A stretch of 64,000 nt of DNA from Chloroflexota bacterium. Lineage in GTDB: Bacteria; Chloroflexota; Anaerolineae; Caldilineales; Caldilineaceae. The notes under the pieces were generated by a model that worked only from the letters and a program-made list of their open reading frames with translations, ran no database searches and was not told the origin of the DNA. Below, piece after piece: positions 29,944 to 39,975 of this stretch. The position numbers and the translations under genes were made by a program. Position 1 is the stretch's first letter. Every line of letters begins with the position of its first letter. The stretch spans positions 1 through 64,000 of the forward strand of contig BOKO01000025.1 in assembly GCA_016861025.1 (NCBI GenBank), given 5' to 3'.

Positions 29944-30810
29944 GTGCTTGTACGTGATATTATGTCCAGCCCTGCCATCACTGTGACCACCGACACCCAT
30001 ATTCCCGAAGTAGCGCGTATGTTGCGTGCGCATCAAATCAGCGGGATGCCGGTGCTCGATGCCGCCGGCAGGTTGGTCGGCATCGTCACCGATCACGACC
30101 TGATCCTGCGCAATGCTCCGGTGCGAGAGCCGCGCTATTTCGCCTTGCTCTCCGGCTACATTCCACTCAATCTAGAAGAACATCGTCATTACAAGGAGCA
30201 ACTGCGTCACACAATGGCCGTCACCGCTGGCGACATGATCGAGCCAGGCATTCCGACGGTTGCGCCTGACACGCCACTCGAACATGCGCTGGAGCTGATG
30301 CTCGACCCAAAGGTGACCATACTGCCGGTGCTCGACGGTGGCGAGGTGGTCGGCGTTGTCACGCGCACCGACCTGGTGCGGCTGATCGAGCAGTTGGAGG
30401 GCGCTGTCGACCCGGAAGCTGCGCTTGCAAAAGCTGGTGCAACGCCTGTGTTGGCTGGGCTGGCTGAGGTGATTCTCTACGTACAGGAGATGGGCGCCGC
30501 GGTGCACTTCTATCGCGATCAGCTTGGCTTGCGGGTGCTCGAACCGGCCGACCTGGACGACTATAATGGTGAGAGCTGGGTCGTCTTCGACACTGGCGCC
30601 GCCAAACTGGCGCTGCACGACGGCGGAGAGCGGCGACTGGGCGAGGATACGCCGATGATCGCTTTTGCCGTTGCCGATATTATCGCTGTGCGGCAGGTGC
30701 TGATCGAACGCGGCGTTGCAGTCGGCGAACCGTTCGAGGCTGCTCCCGGCGTGACCGTCTGTCATCTCCACGACCCGGAAGGGCACCCAATTGCGCTTGA
30801 GCAGCGTTGA
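29944..30810 (+). CDS. CBS-pair protein fused to a VOC/glyoxalase domain
   Basis: 288-aa two-part protein. Residues about 1-60 and 95-150 are CBS domains (VRDIMSSPAITV, HQISGMPVLDAAGRLVGIVTDHDL; VTILPVLDGGEVVGVVTRTDL), an adenosyl-nucleotide sensing pair. Residues about 170-288 form a vicinal-oxygen-chelate domain (VILYVQEMGAAVHFYRDQLGL, CHLHDPEGHPIALEQR). No enzymatic partner is seen. The GTG start at 29944 is chosen because GGAGG lies 7 bases upstream; an in-frame TTG at 29932 lacks one. Probably co-transcribed with the aminopeptidase. Confidence 0.82.
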   Translation: MLVRDIMSSPAITVTTDTHIPEVARMLRAHQISGMPVLDAAGRLVGIVTDHDLILRNAPVREPRYFALLSGYIPLNLEEHRHYKEQLRHTMAVTAGDMIEPGIPTVAPDTPLEHALELMLDPKVTILPVLDGGEVVGVVTRTDLVRLIEQLEGAVDPEAALAKAGATPVLAGLAEVILYVQEMGAAVHFYRDQLGLRVLEPADLDDYNGESWVVFDTGAAKLALHDGGERRLGEDTPMIAFAVADIIAVRQVLIERGVAVGEPFEAAPGVTVCHLHDPEGHPIALEQR

Positions 30811-30820
30811 GCGTTGTGAG

Positions 30821-30868
30821 TGAGCAGTTCATTCGGAAAGCTTTAGAGCTTTCTAAAAGAACTGCTCA
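30821..30868. terminator. Convergent bidirectional hairpin terminator
   Basis: Arms TGAGCAGTTC and GAACTGCTCA enclose a second stem GAAAGC/GCTTTC. It lies in the 77-bp gap between the CBS-VOC gene and the oppositely directed sugar kinase. Confidence 0.7.
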
Positions 30869-30887
30869 CACCCAACACAATGGAGAA

Positions 30888-32492
<1,605 letters not shown>

Positions 32493-32621
32493 CGTGAAGC
32501 TCCTATTGTTCAATTGAAGATCGTTTTGTTTTGCTTGAAATGATGGAGCGAAGAGTACGATTACACGATACACGACACCCGCTGGTTTCTTCAAGACTGA
32601 CGATGGTTGAAACCTATCGTC

Positions 32622-32722
32622 CTGCGCAATTTTGAGTGGTCGACTACCCAAAATCAGGTAGGTGAACTACCCAAAATCGGGTAGGTTTTTGCTTGAAATC
32701 GCACTCCAAGATTTGCTACCAT
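32622..32722 (+). promoter_or_regulatory. Array operator-promoter 1
   Basis: Three 18-bp operator copies at 32622-32639 (degenerate), 32644-32661 and 32667-32684. Then 8 bp, TTGAAA (32693-32698), 18-bp spacer, and TACCAT (32717-32722) preceded by TGC (extended -10). Drives 32844 onward. The operator centres fall near -53 and -76, a position typical for activators. Confidence 0.75.
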
Positions 32723-32843
32723 CACAGCATCGAAAGTAGAAACATACTCCCAACGGCCAGTTCCCGGTGCTGCTCCATCTTGTACTATGCGCTGCAAGGC
32801 GGAGGTTCGGAGTAGATAGACGATCGATTCATGGAGGTGAGGG

Positions 32844-33542
32844 ATGAAGATCAAACTCCTGCTTGTTCTTATCGCCCTGCTGGGCATTGGTTCGGGCTAT
32901 CTGCTTGGGGGCGGTCATGGCGAAGAGGTGGTTGCACGCACGACTACAATGCCCGCCAACCCGCACATCGTCTATCTGACGCCGCCCGACGTTGTGCACG
33001 GTGTGTTGACGAGCGAGCGCGCCCAAGAGCAAGGGATGGTCACGCTGCAAAGCTGGGCAGAGGTGCGAAAGGCAGCGCAGGTGCAGCCGCTAGATGCACT
33101 ATTGGTTGAGCACAACAAGTTCGCCGAGTTGAGCGAAGACGACCGAACCTGGCTGCGGCGGCAGGTCGAGGAAGGCGTCGGCGTGGTCGGCGTTGGAATC
33201 GACATTGAAGAGTTCTCGGCGGCGTTGGGGTTGCCCAACCTGCGTGCGCCGGGCGAGGCGCCTATTCCTGTTGGAGATGATGGCTACTACCTGTTCCGGG
33301 CGCTTTTGCTAGGGACGCCGGAAGATGTGCAGGCGATGCGCAACGCCAACTGGCTCGAACGCTCGATTCTTGGCGAGCCTATCAAACTTGATACGCGGAA
33401 TCCTCTGAGTGCAGGCGTTGGTGCAGCCAGAGGAAAGTTAGTAAGTGAACAAGACATGGAATTCTTAAATCAACAGTTGAAAGATTGGATCGAATATGTT
33501 TATCAGAAGCGGGAAGAAATCGCGTCGATCTATGCGAAGTGA
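32844..33542 (+). CDS. Membrane-anchored exported protein, array unit A gene 1
   Basis: 232-aa protein. The N-terminal hydrophobic segment (LLLVLIALLGIGSGYLLGGG) acts as signal anchor or uncleaved signal. The remaining about 205 residues are a soluble alpha/beta-looking domain outside the membrane (ANPHIVYLTPPDVVHG, QPLDALLVEHNKFAELSEDD, VGVVGVGIDIEEFSAALGLP). No known family recognised. GGAGGTGAGGG precedes the ATG. It is a paralogue of the gene at 36753 (unit C), with the highest conservation in residues about 90-165. First gene behind operator-promoter 1 and co-transcribed with 33591. Confidence 0.8.
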   Translation: MKIKLLLVLIALLGIGSGYLLGGGHGEEVVARTTTMPANPHIVYLTPPDVVHGVLTSERAQEQGMVTLQSWAEVRKAAQVQPLDALLVEHNKFAELSEDDRTWLRRQVEEGVGVVGVGIDIEEFSAALGLPNLRAPGEAPIPVGDDGYYLFRALLLGTPEDVQAMRNANWLERSILGEPIKLDTRNPLSAGVGAARGKLVSEQDMEFLNQQLKDWIEYVYQKREEIASIYAK

Positions 33543-33590
33543 AGCAGATGGGATCGATGAACTTTTATGCATCCAAGGAAAAGATAGCTC

Positions 33591-34037
33591 ATGATTCATC
33601 AAACAGCAATGAAGGTGGTAATCATATTTCTTGCAGCAATGTTTCTCGGCATTGCAATTGGTCAACAGGAGGCGCTTGCGGAAAGCAAGAATGTGTGGGT
33701 GGATCCAGTGGGTGCTGTAGGAACTGCCTCGACCACAGGTTTCCCCAGTCAGGGTTCCATCGGTCGCTCATCATCGACGTTGACGCTCTATTGGCTGCGA
33801 GCGTATACAAAAATCTGGCATGTGGGGCCGATCTTGCAGAATTGGTACGATGCATATGACAATAACAAACAACTTGTTTCAACACCGTCACTAAAATCCT
33901 CAGGCTATGGCGACTACGCAGTCACCTACCACGAATTTCGTTATGTGCCGTCCAAGCCGATGTCCACTACCTACACTTCGGACAATGGAGCGCGCTCCTG
34001 CAGCGCCGCATGGAACACGTTTGTCTTCAACTGTTGA
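33591..34037 (+). CDS. Small secreted protein, array unit A gene 2
   Basis: 148-aa protein with a clear Sec signal peptide (VVIIFLAAMFLGIAIGQQ, cleavage after ALA). The mature part begins ESKNVWVDPVGAVGTAST, is rich in Ser, Thr, Tyr and Trp, and has two late Cys (RSCSAAW and the terminal NC) that could form a disulfide. Function unknown. Its first 55 residues are shared with the broken copy at 37510. It ends just before a hairpin terminator and the first regulator fragment. Confidence 0.8.
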   Translation: MIHQTAMKVVIIFLAAMFLGIAIGQQEALAESKNVWVDPVGAVGTASTTGFPSQGSIGRSSSTLTLYWLRAYTKIWHVGPILQNWYDAYDNNKQLVSTPSLKSSGYGDYAVTYHEFRYVPSKPMSTTYTSDNGARSCSAAWNTFVFNC

Positions 34038-34094
34038 CGCCGCGGGCTATCAACAGATCTCACCTGGTTCCGTAACCGTATAGGATTCCAGTAC

Positions 34095-34116
34095 AGCCGA
34101 TTTCCCTGAATCGGCT
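34095..34116. terminator. Array hairpin terminator 1
   Basis: Arms AGCCGATT and AATCGGCT with a 6-base loop, then TCTTTGTTT on the plus strand. Corresponds to the hairpins at 36003, 39942, 41536 and 43921. Confidence 0.6.
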
Positions 34117-34578
34117 TCTTTGTTTATTTCGACCCCAAGCAGCCACTTTTCAGAAACTTGCTCCCGCTTGCCGCATGCAGCGCAGTGAAAACCGCGAAGG
34201 TATGCTTGATCAAGCGGCAGCAGTACGGTCAGGTGGCGATGGACGACCGGTCTGTAAACGGTGTTCGCCATGACGGCATAGCGCACCTCCCCAACGTGTG
34301 GATGCACATAATGATGCTGGCGCAGGTGACTGTAGATGCCCGCCTGGCCGAAGTGCGTCTCCTCCCAATATGCTGAAAAATCGGGCAGTGTGCGCAACTG
34401 CGCCATCAGGTCATGCCAGCGCGTGGTGTGACGATGGCGCAGCGTCATGGCGCGGAACTGGTGCAGGTTGCGCAGCGCCAGCATACGCCAGCCGGCCTGC
34501 ATAGAGCGGCGCATGGGCGAATCCGGCGCAAAGATGACGTGCAGGAAGTTGGGGCGCTCACCTGCACCGGCAAGGTAT
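34095..34578 (-). pseudogene. MLTR regulator fragment 1 (ligand-domain part only)
   Basis: Copy of the C-terminal half of the 43920-44816 regulator. MRRSMQAGWRMLALRNLHQF to HRHLTVLLPLDQ is nearly identical, then the frame shifts and the last residues differ. The HTH domain is missing: similarity ends at 34571, in a GCAAGG-TATGAGCGAC junction shared by fragments 2-5. An ORF from ATG 34514 is still open. Confidence 0.8.
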
Positions 34579-34585
34579 GAGCGAC

Positions 34586-34686
34586 CTACTCAATTTTGGG
34601 TAGTCGACTACCCAAAATTGAGTAGGTTCACTACCCAAAATCAGGTAGGTTTTTGCTTGAAATCACCTTCGCAACAATGCTATTGT
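34586..34686 (+). promoter_or_regulatory. Array operator-promoter 2
   Basis: Operators at 34586-34603, 34608-34625 and 34631-34648. The first two with the TCGA between them form a perfect 40-bp palindrome. Then 8 bp, TTGAAA (34657-34662), 18 bp, TATTGT (34681-34686). Drives 34767 onward. Confidence 0.8.
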
Positions 34687-34766
34687 GGCCTCGGATGCCT
34701 ATACTGGCAATCTGCTTGCCTGCAGAGCCATGATCTACAAACCATTTGAGCCTTTGAGGAGGGGTA

Positions 34767-35432
34767 ATGAAAAAAGCTACAGGAATTTCTATCATTTTGG
34801 GCGCTTTGATTGGCATTGCAGTTTTCGGGGTAACGCTGTTGAGAATTCAACCGTCAATTGCTCAGACTATCGATAATTATCGAGTTTTGCTAGATGGAAA
34901 TACTCAATCTAGCGAGACTGAAACGCGTCCGTTATCACTCTTGGATGCCTGGGACAGAATGGATACGTATGCCCACGCTTGGGGTAGCGACGCATCGTTG
35001 ATCTATCTGACGAGCGCCGACGTTAACGATCAAGACTCGGCGCCACGCACCGATGGGAAACGACGAGTTTGGCAGGCACTCTACACCTCGCCCGCTTTCA
35101 ACAAGCAGCTAAATGTTCAGATTGTGGATGGCGAGATAACAAGCGCCATTGAGGATGGCGTCCATGATCCTGGCATTGCTGTTATCTACGAAAGGCCAAA
35201 GTTCGATAGTTCCGATGCCTTGCGACAAGTGCAGGCTGCCCTACCCGATTTCGGCGCCAGCGTTGGGAGAGGCAAAGGATATCACTTTGTCCTCCAGACA
35301 GGCGCTAACGGTTCCCCTGTTATTACCGTCGTTGGCTCATCGAAGTCGTCTGACGGCAACCGCATACCCACAAGTGTCAGTGTAGACCCCGCTAACGGTC
35401 AAATCGTCGATCTGTCCGTCTTGTCAAAGTGA
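34767..35432 (+). CDS. Anchored PepSY-like protein, array unit B gene 1
   Basis: 221-aa protein with an N-terminal membrane segment (SIILGALIGIAVFGVTLL). A mature region starts near residue 35. The C-terminal about 80 residues look PepSY-like (DALRQVQAALPDF and the terminal SVSVDPANGQIVDLSV, recalling the VxVDAxTGxV ending), which in other proteins can inhibit peptidases; this assignment is tentative. AGGAGGGG precedes the ATG. Nearly identical over its C-terminal two thirds to the unit D copy at 40607, while residues about 40-70 differ. Followed by 35446 after 13 bp. Confidence 0.75.
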   Translation: MKKATGISIILGALIGIAVFGVTLLRIQPSIAQTIDNYRVLLDGNTQSSETETRPLSLLDAWDRMDTYAHAWGSDASLIYLTSADVNDQDSAPRTDGKRRVWQALYTSPAFNKQLNVQIVDGEITSAIEDGVHDPGIAVIYERPKFDSSDALRQVQAALPDFGASVGRGKGYHFVLQTGANGSPVITVVGSSKSSDGNRIPTSVSVDPANGQIVDLSVLSK

Positions 35433-35445
35433 AGGATCATGAAGA

Positions 35446-35973
35446 ATGCGCACCTTACAATATACTCGATTGCTTGTTGCCTGTTTGTTATCTGCCAGTG
35501 TAGTCTACTTTTCGCTTGCTACAATTGAAGCTGTCTATGCCACCACTTACTATGCCAAAGTAACTGGTTATGCTTTCGCAAGCACCAGTGCCAGCGGAGT
35601 GACACTACAGCAGAATCACTTTGCGAATCATCCCCCACAAACAATGTGCGGCAACCCTCCTATCAGGGACTGGTCGGGGGACTGGCCGTGGGGCACACAA
35701 ATTACGATGGCAAATCCAGTTACACAGCGAACAGCAAGCAATGTTGCTTATACGCGCAGGGTCTTCTATCTCTACGACAACGGAGATCCTTATTGCACCC
35801 AAGGCGTGAACTGGGCAGACCTATATTTCGGTAGATATAAACAGAACCAAGCGTCGAATTGTACGTGTCCAGGTGTCTCGCCAAACTCTTGCGTTGCAGG
35901 CACTAACAATGTTAACAACTGTACAGATGCCACCAACTTTGGCTCTGCTTACAGGTACTACAGCCAGCCTTGA
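35446..35973 (+). CDS. Small secreted Cys-containing protein, possible 3D/RlpA-like fold, unit B gene 2
   Basis: 175-aa protein with a Sec signal peptide (LLVACLLSASVVYFSLATIEAVYA). The mature sequence opens TTYYAKVTGYAFASTS, then has DWPWGTQITMAN and GVNWADLYFGRY. This order resembles the VTAY...IPxGTxI...RIDLYF layout of 3D/double-psi-barrel wall hydrolases, but it is only a pattern resemblance. Several Cys (TMCGN, PYCTQG, NCTCPG, SCVAG, NCTD) suggest disulfides. A 3'-truncated copy lies at 41286. Confidence 0.75.
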   Translation: MRTLQYTRLLVACLLSASVVYFSLATIEAVYATTYYAKVTGYAFASTSASGVTLQQNHFANHPPQTMCGNPPIRDWSGDWPWGTQITMANPVTQRTASNVAYTRRVFYLYDNGDPYCTQGVNWADLYFGRYKQNQASNCTCPGVSPNSCVAGTNNVNNCTDATNFGSAYRYYSQP

Positions 35974-36002
35974 CCGAAATCTATGTGACAATGTGACATT
36001 TT

Positions 36003-36036
36003 CACCGGAGCCGGCCTGGGAAGATCGGCTCAGGTG
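36003..36036. terminator. Array hairpin terminator 2
   Basis: Arms CACCGGAGCCG and CGGCTCAGGTG, one mismatch, then TTTGTAT. Serves the plus-strand gene; its minus reading covers the end of regulator fragment 2. Confidence 0.7.
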
Positions 36037-36478
36037 TTTGTATCGACCACTTCAAGAACCCGCCACCACTTTTCTCACGCAGCGCAGCAAACACCGCGAA
36101 GGTATGCTCATCAAGCGGCAGCAGTACGGTCAGGTGGCGATGGACGACCGGTCTGTAAACGGTGTTCGCCATGACGGCATAGCGCACCTCCCCAACGTGT
36201 GGATGCACATAGTGATGCTGGCGCAGGTGACTGTAGATGTCCGCCTGGCTGAAATGCGTCTCCTCCCAATATGCTGAAAAATCGGGCAGCACACGCAACT
36301 GCGCCATCAGGTCATGCCAGTGTGTGGTGTGGCGATGGCGCAGCGTCATGGCGCGGAACTGGTGCAGGTTGCGCAGCGCCAGCATACGCCAGCCGGCCTG
36401 CATGGAGCGGCGCATGGGCGAGTCCGGCGCAAAGATGACGTGCAGGAAGTTGGGGTTGCTCGCCTTCACCAGCAAGGT
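36003..36478 (-). pseudogene. MLTR regulator fragment 2
   Basis: C-terminal half of the regulator, about 90% identical by eye to 43920-44816, from PNFLHVIFAPDSPMRRSMQ to the genuine C-terminus FLKWSIQTPEP. The HTH domain is absent, with the same GCAAGG-TATGAGCGAC junction as the other fragments. The reading frame over about 155 codons is intact. Confidence 0.85.
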
Positions 36479-36487
36479 ATGAGCGAC

Positions 36488-36588
36488 CTACTCAATTTTG
36501 GGTGGTCGACTACCCAAAATTGAGTAGGTTTACTACCCAAAATCAGGTAGGTTTTTGCTTGAAATCGCACCTGCCAATTTGCTACGAT
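36488..36588 (+). promoter_or_regulatory. Array operator-promoter 3
   Basis: Operators at 36488-36505, 36510-36527 and 36533-36550. Then 8 bp, TTGAAA (36559-36564), 18 bp, TACGAT (36583-36588) with TGC before it. Drives 36753 onward. Confidence 0.8.
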
Positions 36589-36752
36589 GGAACTGCCAAT
36601 CAACCGGCCACAATCAACCAGCCAGTGGTGTGGCGGAGTGAGTCATCGGTGAAGAGAAGGGAAATGGGAGCTTGGTGGCAGCAGAGAGCGCCTGCTCTCT
36701 TTGTCGCCAATCTCTCAATCCCACTCGCCTAATTCTGGAAAGGAGCCTCACA

Positions 36753-37457
36753 ATGAAGGTCAAGGCACTCCTCGTTCTGGTTGCCGTGCTGGGCATTGGG
36801 TTCGGCTATATGGAGGGAGGCGGTCAACCTGAGCGCGTGGTGGCGCGTTCGGCCACGATGCCGGCCAACCCGCACATCGTTTACTTGAGTTCGACGGATG
36901 CTATGCACGGGAAGTTAACGGTGCAAGCAGTGCAAATGCGCGGCGTCGCGACGCAACAGAGTTGGGCTGATGTTCAGAAGATAGCGCAGGGTCAACCGCT
37001 GGATGCACTGTTGGTGGAGCGCAGCAAGTTCGCCGAGTTGAGCGAAGACGACCGTAGCTGGCTGCGGCGGCAGCTCGAAGAGGGCGTCGTGATCGTCGGC
37101 ATCGGGATCGACATCGAGGCGTTCTCGGCCGCGTTGGGGTTGCCCAACCTGCGCGCGCCGGGTGAAGCGCCTATTCCCATCGGCGACGATGGATATATCT
37201 TGTTTCGGGCGCTGCTGCTGGGTGCGCCGGAAGATGTTCAGGCAATGCGTGACGCCAACTGGCTCGAACGATCAATCCTCGAAGACAATGTTCAGATCGA
37301 TACGAAGAAACTGTTGGGTCGAGAATGGGGCAGGAGTAGGGGCAAGCTGGCAACCGAACAAGACGTAGATGCCTTCTACACTGACTTAACTGGTTGGATC
37401 GAAGGGGCGTACAAGAGCCGAGCGGAGTTTCAACAGTTGTTGATAGAGAATCGATAG
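36753..37457 (+). CDS. Membrane-anchored exported protein, unit C gene 1
   Basis: 234-aa paralogue of the unit A protein at 32844. The shared parts are the signal anchor (LLVLVAVLGIGFGYMEGGG), ANPHIVYLSSTDAMHG, QPLDALLVERSKFAELSEDD, GIGIDIEAFSAALGLPNL and DVQAMRDANWLERSIL; the C-terminal 40 residues diverge. ATG 36753 has AAAGGAG upstream. No known family. Followed after 52 bp by the broken gene at 37510. Confidence 0.8.
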   Translation: MKVKALLVLVAVLGIGFGYMEGGGQPERVVARSATMPANPHIVYLSSTDAMHGKLTVQAVQMRGVATQQSWADVQKIAQGQPLDALLVERSKFAELSEDDRSWLRRQLEEGVVIVGIGIDIEAFSAALGLPNLRAPGEAPIPIGDDGYILFRALLLGAPEDVQAMRDANWLERSILEDNVQIDTKKLLGREWGRSRGKLATEQDVDAFYTDLTGWIEGAYKSRAEFQQLLIENR

Positions 37458-37509
37458 CACAACACGACTCACTCTCAGTCTGGCGCTCGTGAATGGAGGA
37501 GATAGAATC

Positions 37510-37806
37510 ATGCGTTCTCGAATAGTTTTGAAGGTGGTCTTGATTTTTCTTGTCAGTATCTTGGTCGGACTCGGAATCGGTCACCAGCAGGCGAAGGCAG
37601 AAAGCAAGAACGTCTGGGTCAGCCCTGTGGGAACCGTAGGAACCGCTTCGACAACAGGCTTTCCCTGTCAGGGTTCCGTGCAGCTAGACAGGCTCGATGG
37701 CGTGCAGCGTCAAGGCAGCATGGTGGGTGGCGAGAATGTCGAAAACAAAAAGATTGACGAATCAATTGTGGTAAAGGGAAAAAAAGAAATATGCAAATAC
37801 GGATAA
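37510..37806 (+). pseudogene. Broken copy of the unit A gene 2, fused to antisense regulator DNA
   Basis: Residues 1-55 match the secreted protein at 33591 (signal peptide, then ESKNVWVSPVGTVGTASTTG). After QGS the frame runs into QLDRLDGVQRQGSMVGGEN, which is the plus-strand reading of regulator DNA equivalent to 44401-44460, and stops at 37806. A recombination joined the two, losing about 90 codons of the secreted protein. The signal peptide is intact, so a chimeric product could still be exported. Confidence 0.75.
37681..37742 (-). pseudogene. MLTR regulator fragment 6 (internal 60-bp piece)
   Basis: Matches the regulator part equivalent to 44399-44460, between the HTH and ligand domains. 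It is the only fragment derived from sequence upstream of the common truncation point, so it came from a copy that still had this part. Confidence 0.65.
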
Positions 37807-39140
37807 GATCGATGGAGATGGCAATCCTGACCCTCTTGATATTGTCGTGTGTTGCGTTCTATTTTTCATTCTTTCGCATCCCTGCTGTGGAAGCGAATGA
37901 TGGAAGAGAATTTCTACAGGTTGCCGTTCAACAAATCGAGGAGGTAAAGCCTGGCCAGATTCTCCATTCTTCCTATACGCTTTATCGTCGTACACCTCCA
38001 GCAGACCTGGAACCCATCGATCCATATCATTTACCCTATCATCAAATTTGGCCAGACAAGGAGTATGAAGATACATGGCTTGAAATTAGCGAAGCGGGAA
38101 AAGTATCTCGCTGGAGAACGCAGTTGCGTAGCACTGACGGAGAGTTGTTGCAAGACTTGATGTTTGATGGCGTTGTGGAGACTGATTATTTCCCCAAGGA
38201 TGGAAGGGCTGTTCAGTTTCCAGGTGAAAGCGCCGACTTCCGAGACGAGCGTGTTGCACTGATCCAGAATTTTCTTCAGCATTCTCACCTTTCTCGCCGC
38301 GAAAACCTGTCTCCTGATGGCAACCCGGTGTTAAGTGTCTATGGCGAGAGCGTCGCCATCCAATTTTCGGCCCAGAGGGAGTTGTCAATTGCGGAGGCGC
38401 TTCTGAGCTTTTCCCGTCCCTTCATAGCCGATCTAAAGCCTGTATCTACCACAAATCGCATCGATTTCGATCCTGCGACCCATCTGCCGGTTGGCACGGG
38501 CCAGAGCGTATGGGATTCGTCAGGCGCAGAGCATGTCATTTCCTATCGCGCATTCAGCCAGCCAATCATCTTGTCGGTGACAAATGTCGATCCAAAGGCG
38601 ATCTTTCGCCAGGAAATACCAACGGAAGCTTTTCAGGATGCTTTTTCTTTACCTGCTGCGACTCAGCTAACGACTCTAGAGCAACTTGCGCAATTGGCGC
38701 GATATCCAGTTTATGTACTTCCAGAGTCAATGCTTGACTGGAAACTGGTTTTGGCAACCTTCAATCCTTCAACGCACAGCTCAGCGCCAGCATTCCTTCA
38801 AGGAATCGATTTGGCGGCTTCGAGCGGGGTTGGCGTTCAAACCATTTATACAAATCATGACAACTCTGCAAACCTATTTATTGTTCAAGGACCTGCTGCA
38901 GACATGAATCATGTATTGCGCCAGACAATGCCAACTTGGTTAATGTCCGAACATATTCAACTATTTCTCGATGATGAGCAATTCACTGCATGGGCGCTCA
39001 TCGGACGGGAGAGCAGCCGCATACGCTATATCATCGAAGCCGGCGACACAATTGTCTATGTTGACAGCCGCGGAATTCCAGCCAAACAGGTTATCGAGCT
39101 ACTATCGCAATTCACTAAGATTCAACAACAGCAACAATAG
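37791..39140 (+). CDS. Large anchored exported protein of unknown family
   Basis: 449-aa protein with an N-terminal hydrophobic segment (AILTLLILSCVAFYFSFF). The extracytoplasmic part of about 420 residues has two beta-rich-looking halves (EVKPGQILHSSYTLYRR, RWRTQLRSTDGELLQDLMFDG; later PVYVLPESMLDWKLVLATFN and NLFIVQGPAADMNH), somewhat like RseB/LolA-type or DUF4367-like outer proteins; this is a loose impression. GGGAAAAAAAG lies before ATG 37791; ATG 37812 is an alternative. No array operator precedes it, so it probably belonged to a unit whose operator was lost in the rearrangement at 37681. Confidence 0.7.
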   Translation: MQIRIRSMEMAILTLLILSCVAFYFSFFRIPAVEANDGREFLQVAVQQIEEVKPGQILHSSYTLYRRTPPADLEPIDPYHLPYHQIWPDKEYEDTWLEISEAGKVSRWRTQLRSTDGELLQDLMFDGVVETDYFPKDGRAVQFPGESADFRDERVALIQNFLQHSHLSRRENLSPDGNPVLSVYGESVAIQFSAQRELSIAEALLSFSRPFIADLKPVSTTNRIDFDPATHLPVGTGQSVWDSSGAEHVISYRAFSQPIILSVTNVDPKAIFRQEIPTEAFQDAFSLPAATQLTTLEQLAQLARYPVYVLPESMLDWKLVLATFNPSTHSSAPAFLQGIDLAASSGVGVQTIYTNHDNSANLFIVQGPAADMNHVLRQTMPTWLMSEHIQLFLDDEQFTAWALIGRESSRIRYIIEAGDTIVYVDSRGIPAKQVIELLSQFTKIQQQQQ

Positions 39141-39168
39141 CAAAGACTGCATAACGAAGGGACATCTC

Positions 39169-39620
39169 ATGAAAGTTTCTGCGATTCGCTTTTGGGCTAT
39201 GCCTTTGATCGTAGGTTGCCTGAGCATACGAGCATAGGCATAGCAATTGCTATTTCCGGCTCCTGGTCCAAAAATGGGGTGAGCATGTCTGGCAATCATT
39301 CTACAAACTGGGTTCAGCCAATCGGCAGGGAAATTTGGAGCTCTTCTAGTGCACAAACACCCAGAGGCGTGATTGCATCGATCTTTGCTGATGCCCGATT
39401 ACAAGATCGATGCCGAAATCCCAATGGAACCTGGCAGTCTTGGAACATGTATGGTTATAGCAATCGATCCGCAAGTTGGGCGTATAGCTCAGGAACTGCC
39501 TATGCCACAGGAAACTACCAAAACTGTCAATATGGTCACCAATATTTCAACCAATCCCTTCATTCGTTCAGCGATAGCGCCTTCGGCATAAATGAGTCCT
39601 ATTGGCTGTCATCCTCTTGA
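39169..39620 (+). pseudogene. Secreted protein gene with frameshift after the signal peptide
   Basis: ATG 39169 opens a signal-peptide-like sequence (MKVSAIRFWAMPLIVGCLSI) that meets TAG at 39235. A second frame from 39226 onward continues as SIGIAIAISGSWSKNGVSMS and reads 130 residues rich in Ser, Asn, Tyr and Trp to a stop at 39620. One base change would join them. It is either a true frameshifted gene or a sequencing error. The 3' end coincides with the junction to a unit E remnant, so the C-terminus may also be foreign. Confidence 0.6.
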
Positions 39621-39901
39621 ACAATGATGTCACCTCTTACAAGTTTTTCCGATGAAACCCGAGAATACAAGAAAGGAGATCAAACATGACTTGGCCATCC
39701 CCCTGGGGTTAAGGCGTCCGCCGTGGCGGCGTCCATGGGAGGGACGGCCGTGGAACAGCACTGTTTCGATAGTTGGGCTGACGCGGCATCCTACATTACA
39801 GGCGGTCAAGTAACATTGTCCGATGACGCCTCCGAAGAAGACTATGTGCGTGAAACGGATCGCTTCTTCCGCACAGGTGTAACGCCACTCTCGGCGCCAT
39901 A
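39614..39901 (+). pseudogene. Deleted copy of unit E gene 2
   Basis: Matches 42360-42824 at both ends. The intergenic TCTTGAACAATGATG and the ribosome site are kept, then about 175 bp covering the signal peptide are missing, and the last about 65 codons (GGTAVEQHCFD to TGVTPLSAP) remain. The start codon runs straight into stop codons. Confidence 0.8.
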
Positions 39902-39941
39902 GCTATGACCTACCAGTCTGGCAGAACAAATGTGACAGTTT

Positions 39942-39975
39942 CACCTGAGCCGGCCTGGGAAAATCGGCTCAGGTG
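39942..39975. terminator. Array hairpin terminator 3
   Basis: Perfect arms CACCTGAGCCG and CGGCTCAGGTG, loop 12 bases, then TTTGTAT. The best-preserved copy of the array terminator. Confidence 0.75.
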
